Shown: positions 8,511 through 16,368, counted from the stretch's first letter. The stretch is 64,000 nt of DNA from JANXMY01 sp964251675 (GCA_964251675.1 CAXUKS010000009.1:62001-126000), one strand, 5' to 3'. Notes: generated from the sequence alone by a model not told the origin. Translations and numbers: made by a program.

Positions 8511-10081
8511 CTAATCTGAACCTTGTATGGAACCTGCTTAAAAACAACACCTGCTGCTTTTAGATGTGCATTGCCAATATGGCAACAATCCGCGTAAACA
8601 ACTTTGGGTCCATCATGTGGCGGCAATGTACGCAAGACAGCATTGGTTAGTACACTTTCCGTTCCGTGACCTGTCCACAACAGATAATAAGCGATCCCAT
8701 TCATCCGGCCAATTAATGGCCCTTTACCTAGACACTCTGGTGAAGATGATTGATGCTGACTAAAATAAATGTGGTTTGCCAAATCGCTGTATGTGACATT
8801 TTCGCCAATTCGACCGAACGCGTCAAATAATGGTTCTCCGAGTGTAGCGTAACGAAAACCGCCCCCCAGTCCAGGTATATCTCTGTATCCACAGATAACA
8901 CGCCGCAGGCGCTCAATGGTTATATTCTGAGCTATGTATGGGTCTATCTCTATCAAAATGGAACGCCGAGTACCATTATCTTCTTTATTCATCTGCATGA
9001 CCGCATGACCAGTCGTGCCGGAACCAGCGAAGGAGTCCAAAACAAGAGAGTCACCATCAGTAGCAATCTGAAGAATACGCTTGATAAGCCGCGTTGGCTT
9101 AGGCGTAGCGAACCCCCCTTCTGGAAATAACGATAAAAACTCGCTCATTGCTTCCTGAGTGTGCCCAACATCGTCGTAGGACCAAATTGAGCGGGGAACT
9201 ATATTTCCTGCATCAGACAAAAACTTTTTGTATCTGGGGGCTTTTGCGGTGCCTTCAGCCCCCCAATACAATAAATTGTCCTTGCGGTGTTGTTCGTATA
9301 CTTCTTTTGAATAAGCCCACACTGCTGTCTCTTTGGGCCATACTTCTTGTCCCGTCAAAGGATGAATAAGTGAATAATATAAGTTCGGGCGTTCATTCTT
9401 TGATTTGTTACAAGTATAGGCTACCGAATTCCAATCGCCTCGAGGATCACCATCGGGGTTTCGATAATAGCCTCTTTGCTTTTCATTCCTAGCAAGGCGA
9501 TGCGGACGCCAAACACTTTTGCGTTTGGCGTATATTAATACATGCTCATGGTCTCCACTAAACCATTTTGCATCATTCGCAGGGGAAACTTTTTTCTGCC
9601 AAGTGACGCACTCAACAAAGTTACTCTCAGAAAAAATGTCATCCATGATAGCCCTGAGATGAGATAGTTCATTGTCATCTATACTGATGAAAATAGCCCC
9701 ATCTTCGCGCAGGAACTGATGTAATAATTTTAGACGGGGATACATCATGCACAGCCACTTGTCGTGACGAGACAAATCTCCTGCCTCATCACCAACAACC
9801 TGACCCAACCAGCGGCGTATCTCCGGCGAGTTCACGTTATCGTTGTATATCCAGTTCTCATTTCCCGTGTTGTAAGGCGGGTCAATATAGATACATTTGA
9901 CTTGTCCTGCATAATAAGGCAACAACGCTCTCAGTGACTCAAGATTGTCGCCCTGAACCAATAAGTTGCCTGTATCCAGGGAGCCAGCCGACAGAGCAGG
10001 GTTGTCGTTGAGCAAGCGGTAAGGAACGTCCTGATGATGGTTGACGACAGCAGATTTGCCGATCCAATCTAGTGTTGGCAT
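8507..10081 (-). CDS. Type III restriction-modification DNA methyltransferase (Mod-like)
   Basis: This 524-residue beta-class N6-adenine methyltransferase has catalytic motif IV DPPYNTGNENWIYND (about residue 70) preceding the SAM-binding motif I FAGSGTTGHAV (about residue 357). That motif order defines the beta group used by type III Mod proteins. The region between is the likely target-recognition domain. It is upstream of and overlapping the Res gene, so the two form one operon that modifies host DNA and restricts foreign DNA. Base composition is AT-rich like its partner. Recognition sequence is unknown. Confidence 0.87.
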   Translation of the reverse strand: MPTLDWIGKSAVVNHHQDVPYRLLNDNPALSAGSLDTGNLLVQGDNLESLRALLPYYAGQVKCIYIDPPYNTGNENWIYNDNVNSPEIRRWLGQVVGDEAGDLSRHDKWLCMMYPRLKLLHQFLREDGAIFISIDDNELSHLRAIMDDIFSESNFVECVTWQKKVSPANDAKWFSGDHEHVLIYAKRKSVWRPHRLARNEKQRGYYRNPDGDPRGDWNSVAYTCNKSKNERPNLYYSLIHPLTGQEVWPKETAVWAYSKEVYEQHRKDNLLYWGAEGTAKAPRYKKFLSDAGNIVPRSIWSYDDVGHTQEAMSEFLSLFPEGGFATPKPTRLIKRILQIATDGDSLVLDSFAGSGTTGHAVMQMNKEDNGTRRSILIEIDPYIAQNITIERLRRVICGYRDIPGLGGGFRYATLGEPLFDAFGRIGENVTYSDLANHIYFSQHQSSSPECLGKGPLIGRMNGIAYYLLWTGHGTESVLTNAVLRTLPPHDGPKVVYADCCHIGNAHLKAAGVVFKQVPYKVQIS

Positions 10082-10167
10082 GGAAATATAATTTCTTCAA
10101 GTGAGCAACAGAGGCGAGTCAGATTTTGCCTATCATAGCCTTACGATTTCAATGGGGAAAAGGACGC

Positions 10168-10962
10168 CTAACGTGCCGCCTGTTTGTTCAGCACCACCTC
10201 GCAGGGAGCGCGTTCCAGCACGGTGCGCGAGACTCGGGACATGAACGTGTCCGAGGGGTCATCAGAGGGCAGGTACATCAGCACGATCAGCGAGGCGTTC
10301 AGCACTTCGGCTTGATTGACGATCTCTTCCCCGGCATCACGGGCGCGGGTCACGATCTGTTCAGCGGTGATTCCCTCGCCTCGTGCGGCGGCGGCGGCGG
10401 CGCTCAGAGTCCGCGCCGCCTCGGCTTCTTCTTCGGGCAGCGGGGCTGTCAGGGGCAGATGCCGGGGGACTTCCAGCACATAGGCCAGATGCAGGCGAGA
10501 CTTCTGGCCCGGCTCGGCCTTGGCCAGACGCGAGGCCAGCGCCCCTACCGCCTCGGGCCGGTCCGTCCGAAGCAGCGGCACCAGCACAGCGCGAGGCTGC
10601 GTCCCCGCCGTCGCCCGCGCCCCGCCCGCCCCGCAGAGGCGCAGGGACGCACGGGCGTCGTCCAGCGTGTCCGCCACCGGCAGCCGCGAGCGCACCCCCG
10701 GCACGGCCCGCAGAACTTCTAAAATGTCCTGGGGCAGTGCGGAGACCACAATCCGGGCGCGGTACCGCTCGATATAGTCCATCGCATCCCGGAACGTCTT
10801 GGCCCCTTCGGGCGTGCAGCGGTTGATCCCCGCCGCATCGATGATAATGCCCTGCGGGTGATGCCGCAGCAGCAGGTTCACCGCCGCCTGAATGGTCGGC
10901 CACAGGTTCTTGTCCAGCCCACCTTCGAGGTGCACCACATCTTCACGCGCTTCAATGATCAT
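10168..10962 (-). CDS. STAS domain - universal stress protein (UspA) fusion
   Basis: This 264-residue protein has two domains. Residues 1-110 resemble an anti-anti-sigma STAS domain (beta strand VVHLEGGLD, then QGIIIDAAGINRCTPEGAKTF, with a Thr near the usual phosphorylation site). Residues 120-264 are a Usp-like fold (RAVLVPLLRTDRPEAV, then NASLIVLMYLPSDDPS, ending SRTVLERAPCEVVLNK). STAS proteins act in partner-switching cascades and are reset by PP2C phosphatases. A PP2C-type gene lies directly upstream, 17 bases away on the same strand. No anti-sigma kinase gene is in the window. The fusion itself is uncommon. Confidence 0.75.
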   Translation of the reverse strand: MIIEAREDVVHLEGGLDKNLWPTIQAAVNLLLRHHPQGIIIDAAGINRCTPEGAKTFRDAMDYIERYRARIVVSALPQDILEVLRAVPGVRSRLPVADTLDDARASLRLCGAGGARATAGTQPRAVLVPLLRTDRPEAVGALASRLAKAEPGQKSRLHLAYVLEVPRHLPLTAPLPEEEAEAARTLSAAAAAARGEGITAEQIVTRARDAGEEIVNQAEVLNASLIVLMYLPSDDPSDTFMSRVSRTVLERAPCEVVLNKQAAR

Positions 10963-10979
10963 CGTTGATTTGTTCTATT

Positions 10980-11618
10980 CTATAGTTTCGCTTCGGACAG
11001 CAGCACCACGCTGAAATCGTCCTGCATTCGGCCCCCATTGGAAGCCAGTGCCACCCGGCGCAGGGCATCAATCGCTTCGTGACCTTCATACCGGGCCGCA
11101 ATCCGAGCCATCTGCTCCCAGCCTACTTCTTTCCAGACACCGTCTGAGACGATCAGCAGCTTCCAGCCGGGCTGGAGACGGGCCGAGAATGCCACGGGAC
11201 GGGCCGCGCTTGACCCCACCGGCGGGTTCTTGCGCTGCTGCTCCGTCAGCTCGATGGCACTGCCGCCCGACAGCAGAAGCGCGGCACTGTCCCCGCAGGA
11301 CGCCCCGCACACCTGCCCGGCAGAGATACACAGGCTGACCAGCGAACAAAATCCTGCCGCGTCGTCCTCGCAGACCACTTCATCCGCCGCGCCTGTGACG
11401 GTATACCAGGGCGAAGCCTCAAAAAGAGCAGCGGCAGGAAAGGAAGACGCGGCCCGCAAACTTTCTTCAGCGGCCAACCGCGCCGCCTCCGCTCCCCCGG
11501 CTTGACCACCTTGCCCATCGGCCAGCGCACACAGCAGCACGCTTGTATCGGCAGGATGCGGGCGCACAAGCGCGACATCTTGACGTGACCGTCGCCAGCT
11601 TCCGAATGAACTAGGCAA
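10980..11618 (-). CDS. PP2C-family serine/threonine phosphatase
   Basis: The protein of about 212 residues contains the PP2C metal-binding motifs CALADGQGGQAGG (about 30-42), LLIVSDGVWKEVG (about 150), and DDFSVVLL at the C-terminus. All are needed for Mn/Mg-dependent dephosphorylation. It probably dephosphorylates the STAS-Usp protein encoded next. The start is uncertain: the PP2C frame has only a TTG (11618) after the upstream stop, while a well-placed ATG at 11636 opens another frame. A natural or artefactual frameshift near the N-terminus is therefore possible. It is the middle gene of a HAD / PP2C / STAS-Usp operon. Confidence 0.75.
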   Translation of the reverse strand: MPSSFGSWRRSRQDVALVRPHPADTSVLLCALADGQGGQAGGAEAARLAAEESLRAASSFPAAALFEASPWYTVTGAADEVVCEDDAAGFCSLVSLCISAGQVCGASCGDSAALLLSGGSAIELTEQQRKNPPVGSSAARPVAFSARLQPGWKLLIVSDGVWKEVGWEQMARIAARYEGHEAIDALRRVALASNGGRMQDDFSVVLLSEAKL

Positions 11619-11639
11619 ACAATTTCGGCGCTCATTGTG

Positions 11640-12350
11640 TCAGCTTTCACCCCGTGCCACGCGGCGGATGGCGGCGGCAAGGTCGGTGACGCTTTCCACA
11701 GTGGCATCGGCGGTCAGGGCGGGGTCAGTAGGGTTGTAGTGGATATATTGGAGGCCGCGCTTGAAGCGGACGGTTTTCATGCCTATCACTTTGGCGGGGC
11801 CGACATCGTTATCGGCGCGGTCGCCGACGAAAATGGCTTCCTCGGGCCGGATGCCTGCCTGATCAAAGGCATAGTGGAAGATGGCGGGATCGGGCTTGTA
11901 GAGATGCACGACCTCGCTGATGACGATCACTTCAAACAAATCGGCGATGCCGTAGTCAGCCAGCGCCTGCGCCACCGGCGGGTGCTGGTTGGCAAGGACG
12001 CTCAATTTAAAATCCTGCTTCAAGTCGCGCAGCACGGGCGTGATGCCGTCGAGGAGCTGCCCGTAGGGGCGCGGCTTTCGCATGCGCTGGTACTGCTCCC
12101 GCGCTTCCTGCCACAGCACTTCGGTTTCCGACTGGTTGACACAGTAAGACGCGAGGGTCTCTTTGATCGCCGCTTCGGGGTTCGGGCCAAGCGCGGCCAG
12201 CGCCTTGCGTTTGGCATTGAAGTCGTCCCAGAAGACGTTTTTGCCGTGCGTCCGCAGGGTCAGCAGCAGCTGATGGAACAGCCATTGGTGCTGCGCGTTC
12301 TCGTCAAAGAGCACGTCGCCAACATCAAAGAAGACAAAGGAAATGGACAT
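11640..12350 (-). CDS. HAD-superfamily hydrolase
   Basis: This 236-residue cytosolic phosphatase-like enzyme starts at the ATG giving MSISFVFFDVGDVLFDENAQ. HAD motif I is DVGDVL, motif II is the serine in LSVLANQHP, motif III is the lysine of YKPDPAIF, and motif IV is FVGDRADND with two aspartates. The substrate is unknown. The cap-like region between about 20 and 110 matches subclass I HADs. On the minus strand a TATACT box ends 9 bases before the ATG, so the transcript may have almost no leader. It is the first gene of the HAD / PP2C / STAS-Usp operon and is divergent from tpx. Confidence 0.85.
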   Translation of the reverse strand: MSISFVFFDVGDVLFDENAQHQWLFHQLLLTLRTHGKNVFWDDFNAKRKALAALGPNPEAAIKETLASYCVNQSETEVLWQEAREQYQRMRKPRPYGQLLDGITPVLRDLKQDFKLSVLANQHPPVAQALADYGIADLFEVIVISEVVHLYKPDPAIFHYAFDQAGIRPEEAIFVGDRADNDVGPAKVIGMKTVRFKRGLQYIHYNPTDPALTADATVESVTDLAAAIRRVARGES

Positions 12351-12395
12351 GATAGGCTCAGTATACCACGCCAATGCACCGCATGAGAAACGGGG

Positions 12396-12401
12396 TATAC
12401 T
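12396..12401 (+). promoter_or_regulatory. Promoter -10 element for tpx
   Basis: TATACT stands 34 bases before the tpx start codon. A mirror-image TATACT for the divergent HAD gene is at 12360-12365. The -35 regions are weak on both sides. AAGGAG at 12419-12424 is the ribosome site for tpx. Confidence 0.45.
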
Positions 12402-12434
12402 GAATGCTGGAACTTATCAAGGAGACACACACAG

Positions 12435-12980
12435 ATGGCGACACAATCCCCCGAGCGCCCCGGCGCAATCACATTTAAAGGCGAGCCGATGACGCTCGTT
12501 GGCGAGCCGCTCCAAGTCGGCGACACCGTGCCCGGATTTGAAGTGCAGACCGCCAGCAAGCTGGAGCCTGCAGGCTGGAACGCTCTCAGCGAAAACGGAA
12601 CTAAAGCGGTTCTGATGATCCTCGTGCCGAGCATCGACACGAGCGTCTGTTCACTGGAAACCAGCAAGTTCAACAAGCACGTTGCGGGCCTGCCTGCGGA
12701 CAAAATCAAGACCGTCACCATCAGCGCGGACACGCCGTTTGCCCAGGCCCGCTGGGCCAAAGCCGAAGGCATCGACAACATTGAAATGCTGTCCGACCAC
12801 AAAGACCGCACCTTTGGCGAAGCATTCGGCGTCCAGATCAAAGAACTCGGAATGCTGGCCCGTGCCATCTATCTGGTGGACAAAGACGGCGTCGTGCAGT
12901 ATATCCAGACCGTCGGCGAAGTCGCCAGCGAGCCGGATTACGACGAAGTCCTCGCCGCCGCGCATAAGCTGGTCGGCTGA
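12435..12980 (+). CDS. tpx: Thiol peroxidase, Tpx family (single-cysteine variant)
   Basis: The 181-residue protein matches the Tpx peroxiredoxins: TFKGEPMTLVGEPLQVGD near the N-terminus, the active-site loop MILVPSIDTSVCSLETSKF, and ADTPFAQARWAKAEG. The peroxidatic cysteine is present (SVCSLET). The resolving cysteine that normally sits in the RFCGAEG motif is replaced (RWAKAEG), and the protein holds no other cysteine. It should therefore work as a 1-Cys enzyme needing an external thiol. It has its own promoter and an AAGGAG site. Confidence 0.9.
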   Translation: MATQSPERPGAITFKGEPMTLVGEPLQVGDTVPGFEVQTASKLEPAGWNALSENGTKAVLMILVPSIDTSVCSLETSKFNKHVAGLPADKIKTVTISADTPFAQARWAKAEGIDNIEMLSDHKDRTFGEAFGVQIKELGMLARAIYLVDKDGVVQYIQTVGEVASEPDYDEVLAAAHKLVG

Positions 12981-13005
12981 GCGAAAAAGAGTCTGCACAA
13001 TCACC

Positions 13006-13035
13006 TTGCCCCGGCGGGGTGATATGCGGTATACT
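13006..13035 (+). promoter_or_regulatory. Putative dnaA promoter
   Basis: TTGCCC (13006-13011), an 18-base spacer and TATACT (13030-13035) stand about 90 bases before the dnaA GTG. Transcription would start near 13042, just ahead of the leader hairpin. Confidence 0.5.
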
Positions 13036-13045
13036 AGACGGCGTT

Positions 13046-13079
13046 GAGGCGGCGATTTCAGCACTGAAATAGCCGCCTC
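13046..13079 (+). promoter_or_regulatory. Perfect hairpin in the dnaA leader
   Basis: GAGGCGGC pairs with GCCGCCTC, and after one mismatch ATTTCAG pairs with CTGAAAT around a two-base loop. It begins about four bases after the predicted transcription start. No T tract follows, so it is not a simple terminator. It may stabilise the mRNA or bind a regulator as DNA. Confidence 0.55.
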
Positions 13080-13126
13080 CTTGCATTGTCAGCCTCGTCC
13101 GATGCTGCCTTGCCGTCAGGAAACCC

Positions 13127-15913
13127 GTGTCCAGCCACCCCAACCCCAGCGATGACGCCCGCGACCAACAATTGGAGCTGGGCGAGGAGGAAAGCCGCAC
13201 CGCCCTGCGCCGGGCCTGGGAGCGGACTTTGCGGGCGCTGGCCGGGTCGCTGAACAAGCAGACCATTGACAACTGGCTGCGTCCGCTGCGTCCGCTGTCG
13301 CTGAACGGCCAAATTGTGGTGCTGGGCGCTCCCTCGTCGTTTGCCCGCGAGTTTGCCGAAAAGAAGTATGCCCGAACGCTGGCCCAGCATCTCGCCCAGT
13401 ATCTGGACCTGCCCGAAGTGCAGGTGCGGTTCGTCATCTCCACACCCGCAGTGCAGCCGCTCCTCGGCGAAGCGCCGCTTCCCCTGCAGCAGGCCGCCGC
13501 CGCCCCCTCGACGGCACTGGTTCCGTCGGACCCAGCTCTGCCCCTCGAGTTGGACGGCGGCGGCGGGGCCGTGGTCAGCACCGGGCCGGGCCGGGGCACG
13601 CGCAATCCGTTCGCGCTGGAGCTTGCCGCGACGCCGCTCAACCCCCGCTACACGTTCGAAGATTTTGTCGTCGGCAAATCCAACCGTCTGGCCCAGGCAG
13701 GCGCTCAGGCCGTCGCCAACGCCCCCGGCGCGATGTACAACCCGCTCTTTTTATACGGCAATCCTGGACTCGGGAAATGCGTTGCCGCTTCCGAGTTTCT
13801 GCACCTTGCGGGAGGCGAGCGTGTTAGGGCGGGCGAGCTGATTGAAACAGAGTTTTCCCTGCTGACAATGGTGAATGGACAAATACAGGCCGTTCCGGCG
13901 CGGGCGGCGTTCAATGCTGTGGAGCCTGTCTTTGCGATCACGACTGAAAGCGGGCGGCGTATTGTCCGCAACGCACAGCATCCCCTGTGGGCAGCAAAGG
14001 GTGTCCGTTACGCTGGCAAGAACTACGGCAGGATTGCCGTTTGCGGCTGGACGGCGCTGCAAGAAGTCACAGCGGGCGATCTGGTGGCCGTCCCGGAAAG
14101 TCTGCCCACCTTCGGCAGCCCGGTGGCCCTGCCGGAGCATGAAATCAAGCTGCTGGCCTATCTTATTGGTGACAGCGGATTTACACAGGCCACTCCCCGT
14201 TTCAGTCAGCAGGACAATGCACAGCTTGCCGAGTTCAAAGACTGTATTGCCCAGACAAATTGCCGCATGATCCAGCACAGCAAGTATGACTGGCGGATTG
14301 TCGGCAGGCGGGGGCGCGTCGCTGCCGGTTCCGAGAGCCGCAGCGATGTCTTGAACCTGCTCCGCCGACATGGCTTGAGCCTGACTCACTCACGCGACAA
14401 GCACATTCCGGCGGCCATTTTCCAGCTTCCTCGGGAGCAGCTTTGCCTGTTTCTGTCGCGCCTGTTTTCCACGGACGGCTGGGCCTGCTGCGGGCCGGAA
14501 CGACCGGGGAACCGGATGCCGCGCACGGAGATCGGGTTTTGCTCGGCTTCGGAGGGCCTGATTGGCGACATTCAGGAGCTGCTATTAAAGCTGGGCATTC
14601 TTGTCCGCATTTCGCACAAAGCAAAGGTCAATGCCTGGACTCTCACGCTTCACGTTGCCTCGGAGCAGATCAAATTTGCTGAGACAGTAGGCATTTTTGG
14701 CAAGGAAGATGCTGTGGAGTATGTGCGGCGCGTGGCCGAGCGTGTTCTCAGTTCACGGCCTAGCCGGGGAGAATGGCGGCATCGGAACGCGCCGCCGGGA
14801 ATGCGCTGGGAAAAAGTGGTGTCCGTGGAGCCTGCGGGGACGGAAGCGACGGTCGCCGTGGAAGTGCCGGGGCATCACACATTTCTGTCAACCTTCTGGG
14901 AACATAATACGCACCTAATGCATGCGATTGGTCATCAAATACGCTTAATGCTCCCGCAGGCGCGGGTGGCGTATGTCAATGGCGAAACGTTTACGAACCA
15001 TTACGTGGCGGCGATTCGGGACAAAAAGACCGAGGACTTCCGGCGGGCGTACCGCAATGTAGATGTGTGGCTGGTGGACGACATTCAAATGCTGGCGTCC
15101 AAAGAGCAGACCAAAGAAGAGTTTTTTCACACGTTCAATGCCCTGCACCAGATGAACAAGCAGATTGTCTTGACCTCAGACCGCTCGCCGCGTGAGCTGA
15201 AGGCGATGGACGAGCGCCTGTGGTCGCGCTTTGAGTGCGGCCTGGTCGCCGATATTGCGCCGCCGGAGCTGGAGATGCGCGAGGCCATCCTGCAAAAGAA
15301 GGCCATTTTGGAAAACATGGCAATCCCCGACGAGGTGATTGCGTTCATGGCGAATTTGATCCAGAGCAACATTCGGGCGCTGGAAGGGGCGCTGATCAAG
15401 CTCATGGCCTACGCCTCGCTCGCTCGCAGCCCGGTCACCAAGCAGCTTGCCTCGGATGTGCTGAGTTCTTATTTTGTGGAACGCCTGCCGCCCCGCGAAG
15501 CACCCGCCAGGGAGATTGTCTCGGCGCACCCCGGCGATCATGCTCAGGCGGCCTTGCCTGCCCCCGCTGCCCTCGGCCCGGAAATGAGTGCAGGTGGCCC
15601 GACGGTGGACCGCATTATTGACGCCGTGGCGTCGCAGATGGGCGTGGAGCGGGAGCAGATTCTCACTGGCGGCGGCCGGTCCAACCGGGCGACGCGCCTG
15701 CACGGCGACGCGGGCTTTGCGCGGCAGGTGGCGATGTATTTCACTAAAGAGATGGGCGGTGTCCCGCTTTCCATGCTGGCGCAGACGTTCGGCCTTAAAA
15801 GTCACACGGCCATTGTCCACGCCCATGCCCGGCTTGCCAAAGAGCTGGAAACTGAGCCGCAGTTACTCTCACTGGTCGGCAAAGTGCGTCAAGAATTAGA
15901 GCGCGGCGGCTAG
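13127..15913 (+). CDS. dnaA: Chromosomal replication initiator DnaA, interrupted by an intein
   Basis: The 928-codon frame is a DnaA with an in-frame intein (residues 218-594). The extein domains are domain I (about 22-110; WERTLRALAGSLNKQTIDNW), a short domain II, and AAA+ domain III beginning NPRYTFEDFVVGKSN. Domain III has Walker A GNPGLGK / THL split by the intein, Walker B VWLVDDIQML, sensor I LTSDRSPRE, and the arginine finger region LWSRFECGL. Domain IV ends with GLKSHTAIVHAHARL. The spliced protein would be 551 residues. The recognition helix lacks the usual Asp of RDHTTV, and the preceding basic loop carries about five extra residues. The GTG start has AGGA upstream. DnaA loads the replicative helicase at oriC. 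Confidence 0.95.
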   Translation: MSSHPNPSDDARDQQLELGEEESRTALRRAWERTLRALAGSLNKQTIDNWLRPLRPLSLNGQIVVLGAPSSFAREFAEKKYARTLAQHLAQYLDLPEVQVRFVISTPAVQPLLGEAPLPLQQAAAAPSTALVPSDPALPLELDGGGGAVVSTGPGRGTRNPFALELAATPLNPRYTFEDFVVGKSNRLAQAGAQAVANAPGAMYNPLFLYGNPGLGKCVAASEFLHLAGGERVRAGELIETEFSLLTMVNGQIQAVPARAAFNAVEPVFAITTESGRRIVRNAQHPLWAAKGVRYAGKNYGRIAVCGWTALQEVTAGDLVAVPESLPTFGSPVALPEHEIKLLAYLIGDSGFTQATPRFSQQDNAQLAEFKDCIAQTNCRMIQHSKYDWRIVGRRGRVAAGSESRSDVLNLLRRHGLSLTHSRDKHIPAAIFQLPREQLCLFLSRLFSTDGWACCGPERPGNRMPRTEIGFCSASEGLIGDIQELLLKLGILVRISHKAKVNAWTLTLHVASEQIKFAETVGIFGKEDAVEYVRRVAERVLSSRPSRGEWRHRNAPPGMRWEKVVSVEPAGTEATVAVEVPGHHTFLSTFWEHNTHLMHAIGHQIRLMLPQARVAYVNGETFTNHYVAAIRDKKTEDFRRAYRNVDVWLVDDIQMLASKEQTKEEFFHTFNALHQMNKQIVLTSDRSPRELKAMDERLWSRFECGLVADIAPPELEMREAILQKKAILENMAIPDEVIAFMANLIQSNIRALEGALIKLMAYASLARSPVTKQLASDVLSSYFVERLPPREAPAREIVSAHPGDHAQAALPAPAALGPEMSAGGPTVDRIIDAVASQMGVEREQILTGGGRSNRATRLHGDAGFARQVAMYFTKEMGGVPLSMLAQTFGLKSHTAIVHAHARLAKELETEPQLLSLVGKVRQELERGG
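13778..14908 (+). other. DnaA intein with LAGLIDADG homing endonuclease
   Basis: This 377-residue in-frame insertion lies between the Lys of Walker A (GNPGLGK) and the following THL. Splicing signals are Cys1 (CVAASEFLHLAGG), a block B NAQH histidine (RIVRNAQHPLW), penultimate His and terminal Asn (FLSTFWEHN), and Thr at +1. The central part has two LAGLIDADG-type motifs: LLAYLIGDSGF (14150-14182) and LFSTDGW (about 14460-14482). Both catalytic acids are retained. It is therefore a full intein, probably still mobile. P-loops are a frequent insertion point for inteins in ATPases. Whether this exact DnaA allele has been described cannot be checked here. Confidence 0.93.
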
Positions 15914-15950
15914 TGTCACACGCTGTGACAGAAGATGTGACACTGTGACA
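15914..15950. repeat. Cluster of four TGTGACA boxes after dnaA
   Basis: Immediately after the dnaA stop, TGTCACA (15914) and three TGTGACA copies (15924, 15936, 15944) occupy 37 bases. They share the TGTGAC core of the larger array at 16321-16671 and may be secondary DnaA-binding sites or autoregulatory sites. Confidence 0.6.
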
Positions 15951-15960
15951 GAGGGCCAAA

Positions 15961-16368
15961 ATGGACACTAAAGTCTTAGCCAAAAAAGCAAAATCGCGGG
16001 GCATCGCTGTAGACGGCACGGGCGGCTACGAGCGGCACGTCATTCTCTGTGCCGGGCCAAACTGCTGCGAGAGCGCGGCGGGAAAGATCACCTGGAAGTA
16101 TCTGACAAAGCGGTTGCGGGAGCTGAAAAACGACGGGCATTCCATCTATTACACCGAAGCCAACTGCCTGTTTTTCTGCAAAGGCGGCCCGCTCATGGTG
16201 GTCTACCCGGAAGGGGTCTGGTACGGCTTTGTGACGCCAGACGCTTGCGAGCGCATTGTTCAGGAGCATCTTCTGGGAGGCCTCCCGGTAGCGGACTTGC
16301 AATTTGCTCGCAATCCGTTAGAGTCACAGAGTCACAAAGAGAGTCACATTTTGTGTGACTCAATGTGA
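15961..16368 (+). CDS. (2Fe-2S) thioredoxin-like ferredoxin domain protein
   Basis: The 135-residue protein has a thioredoxin-like ferredoxin pattern: ILCAGPNCCES (about 30-40) and, about 40 residues later, NCLFFCKGGPLMVVYPEGVW. The four-cysteine spacing fits a 2Fe-2S cluster as in NuoE-like and stand-alone ferredoxins. The electron partner is unknown. The last 15 residues (ESQSHKESHILCDSM) are encoded by the beginning of the GAGTCACA repeat array. The true ancestral C-terminus was probably shorter and the array has been incorporated into the coding frame. The gene sits between dnaA and recF, where dnaN is often found. Confidence 0.8.
   Translation: MDTKVLAKKAKSRGIAVDGTGGYERHVILCAGPNCCESAAGKITWKYLTKRLRELKNDGHSIYYTEANCLFFCKGGPLMVVYPEGVWYGFVTPDACERIVQEHLLGGLPVADLQFARNPLESQSHKESHILCDSM

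Noticed and set aside
8877..8885. GTATCCACA as a classical DnaA box
   Set aside because: Single near-match inside the methyltransferase coding region, no cluster.
13778..14908. The endonuclease-like region in dnaA as a separate gene or group I intron
   Set aside because: It is fully in frame with both halves of DnaA and has protein-splicing residues at each end.
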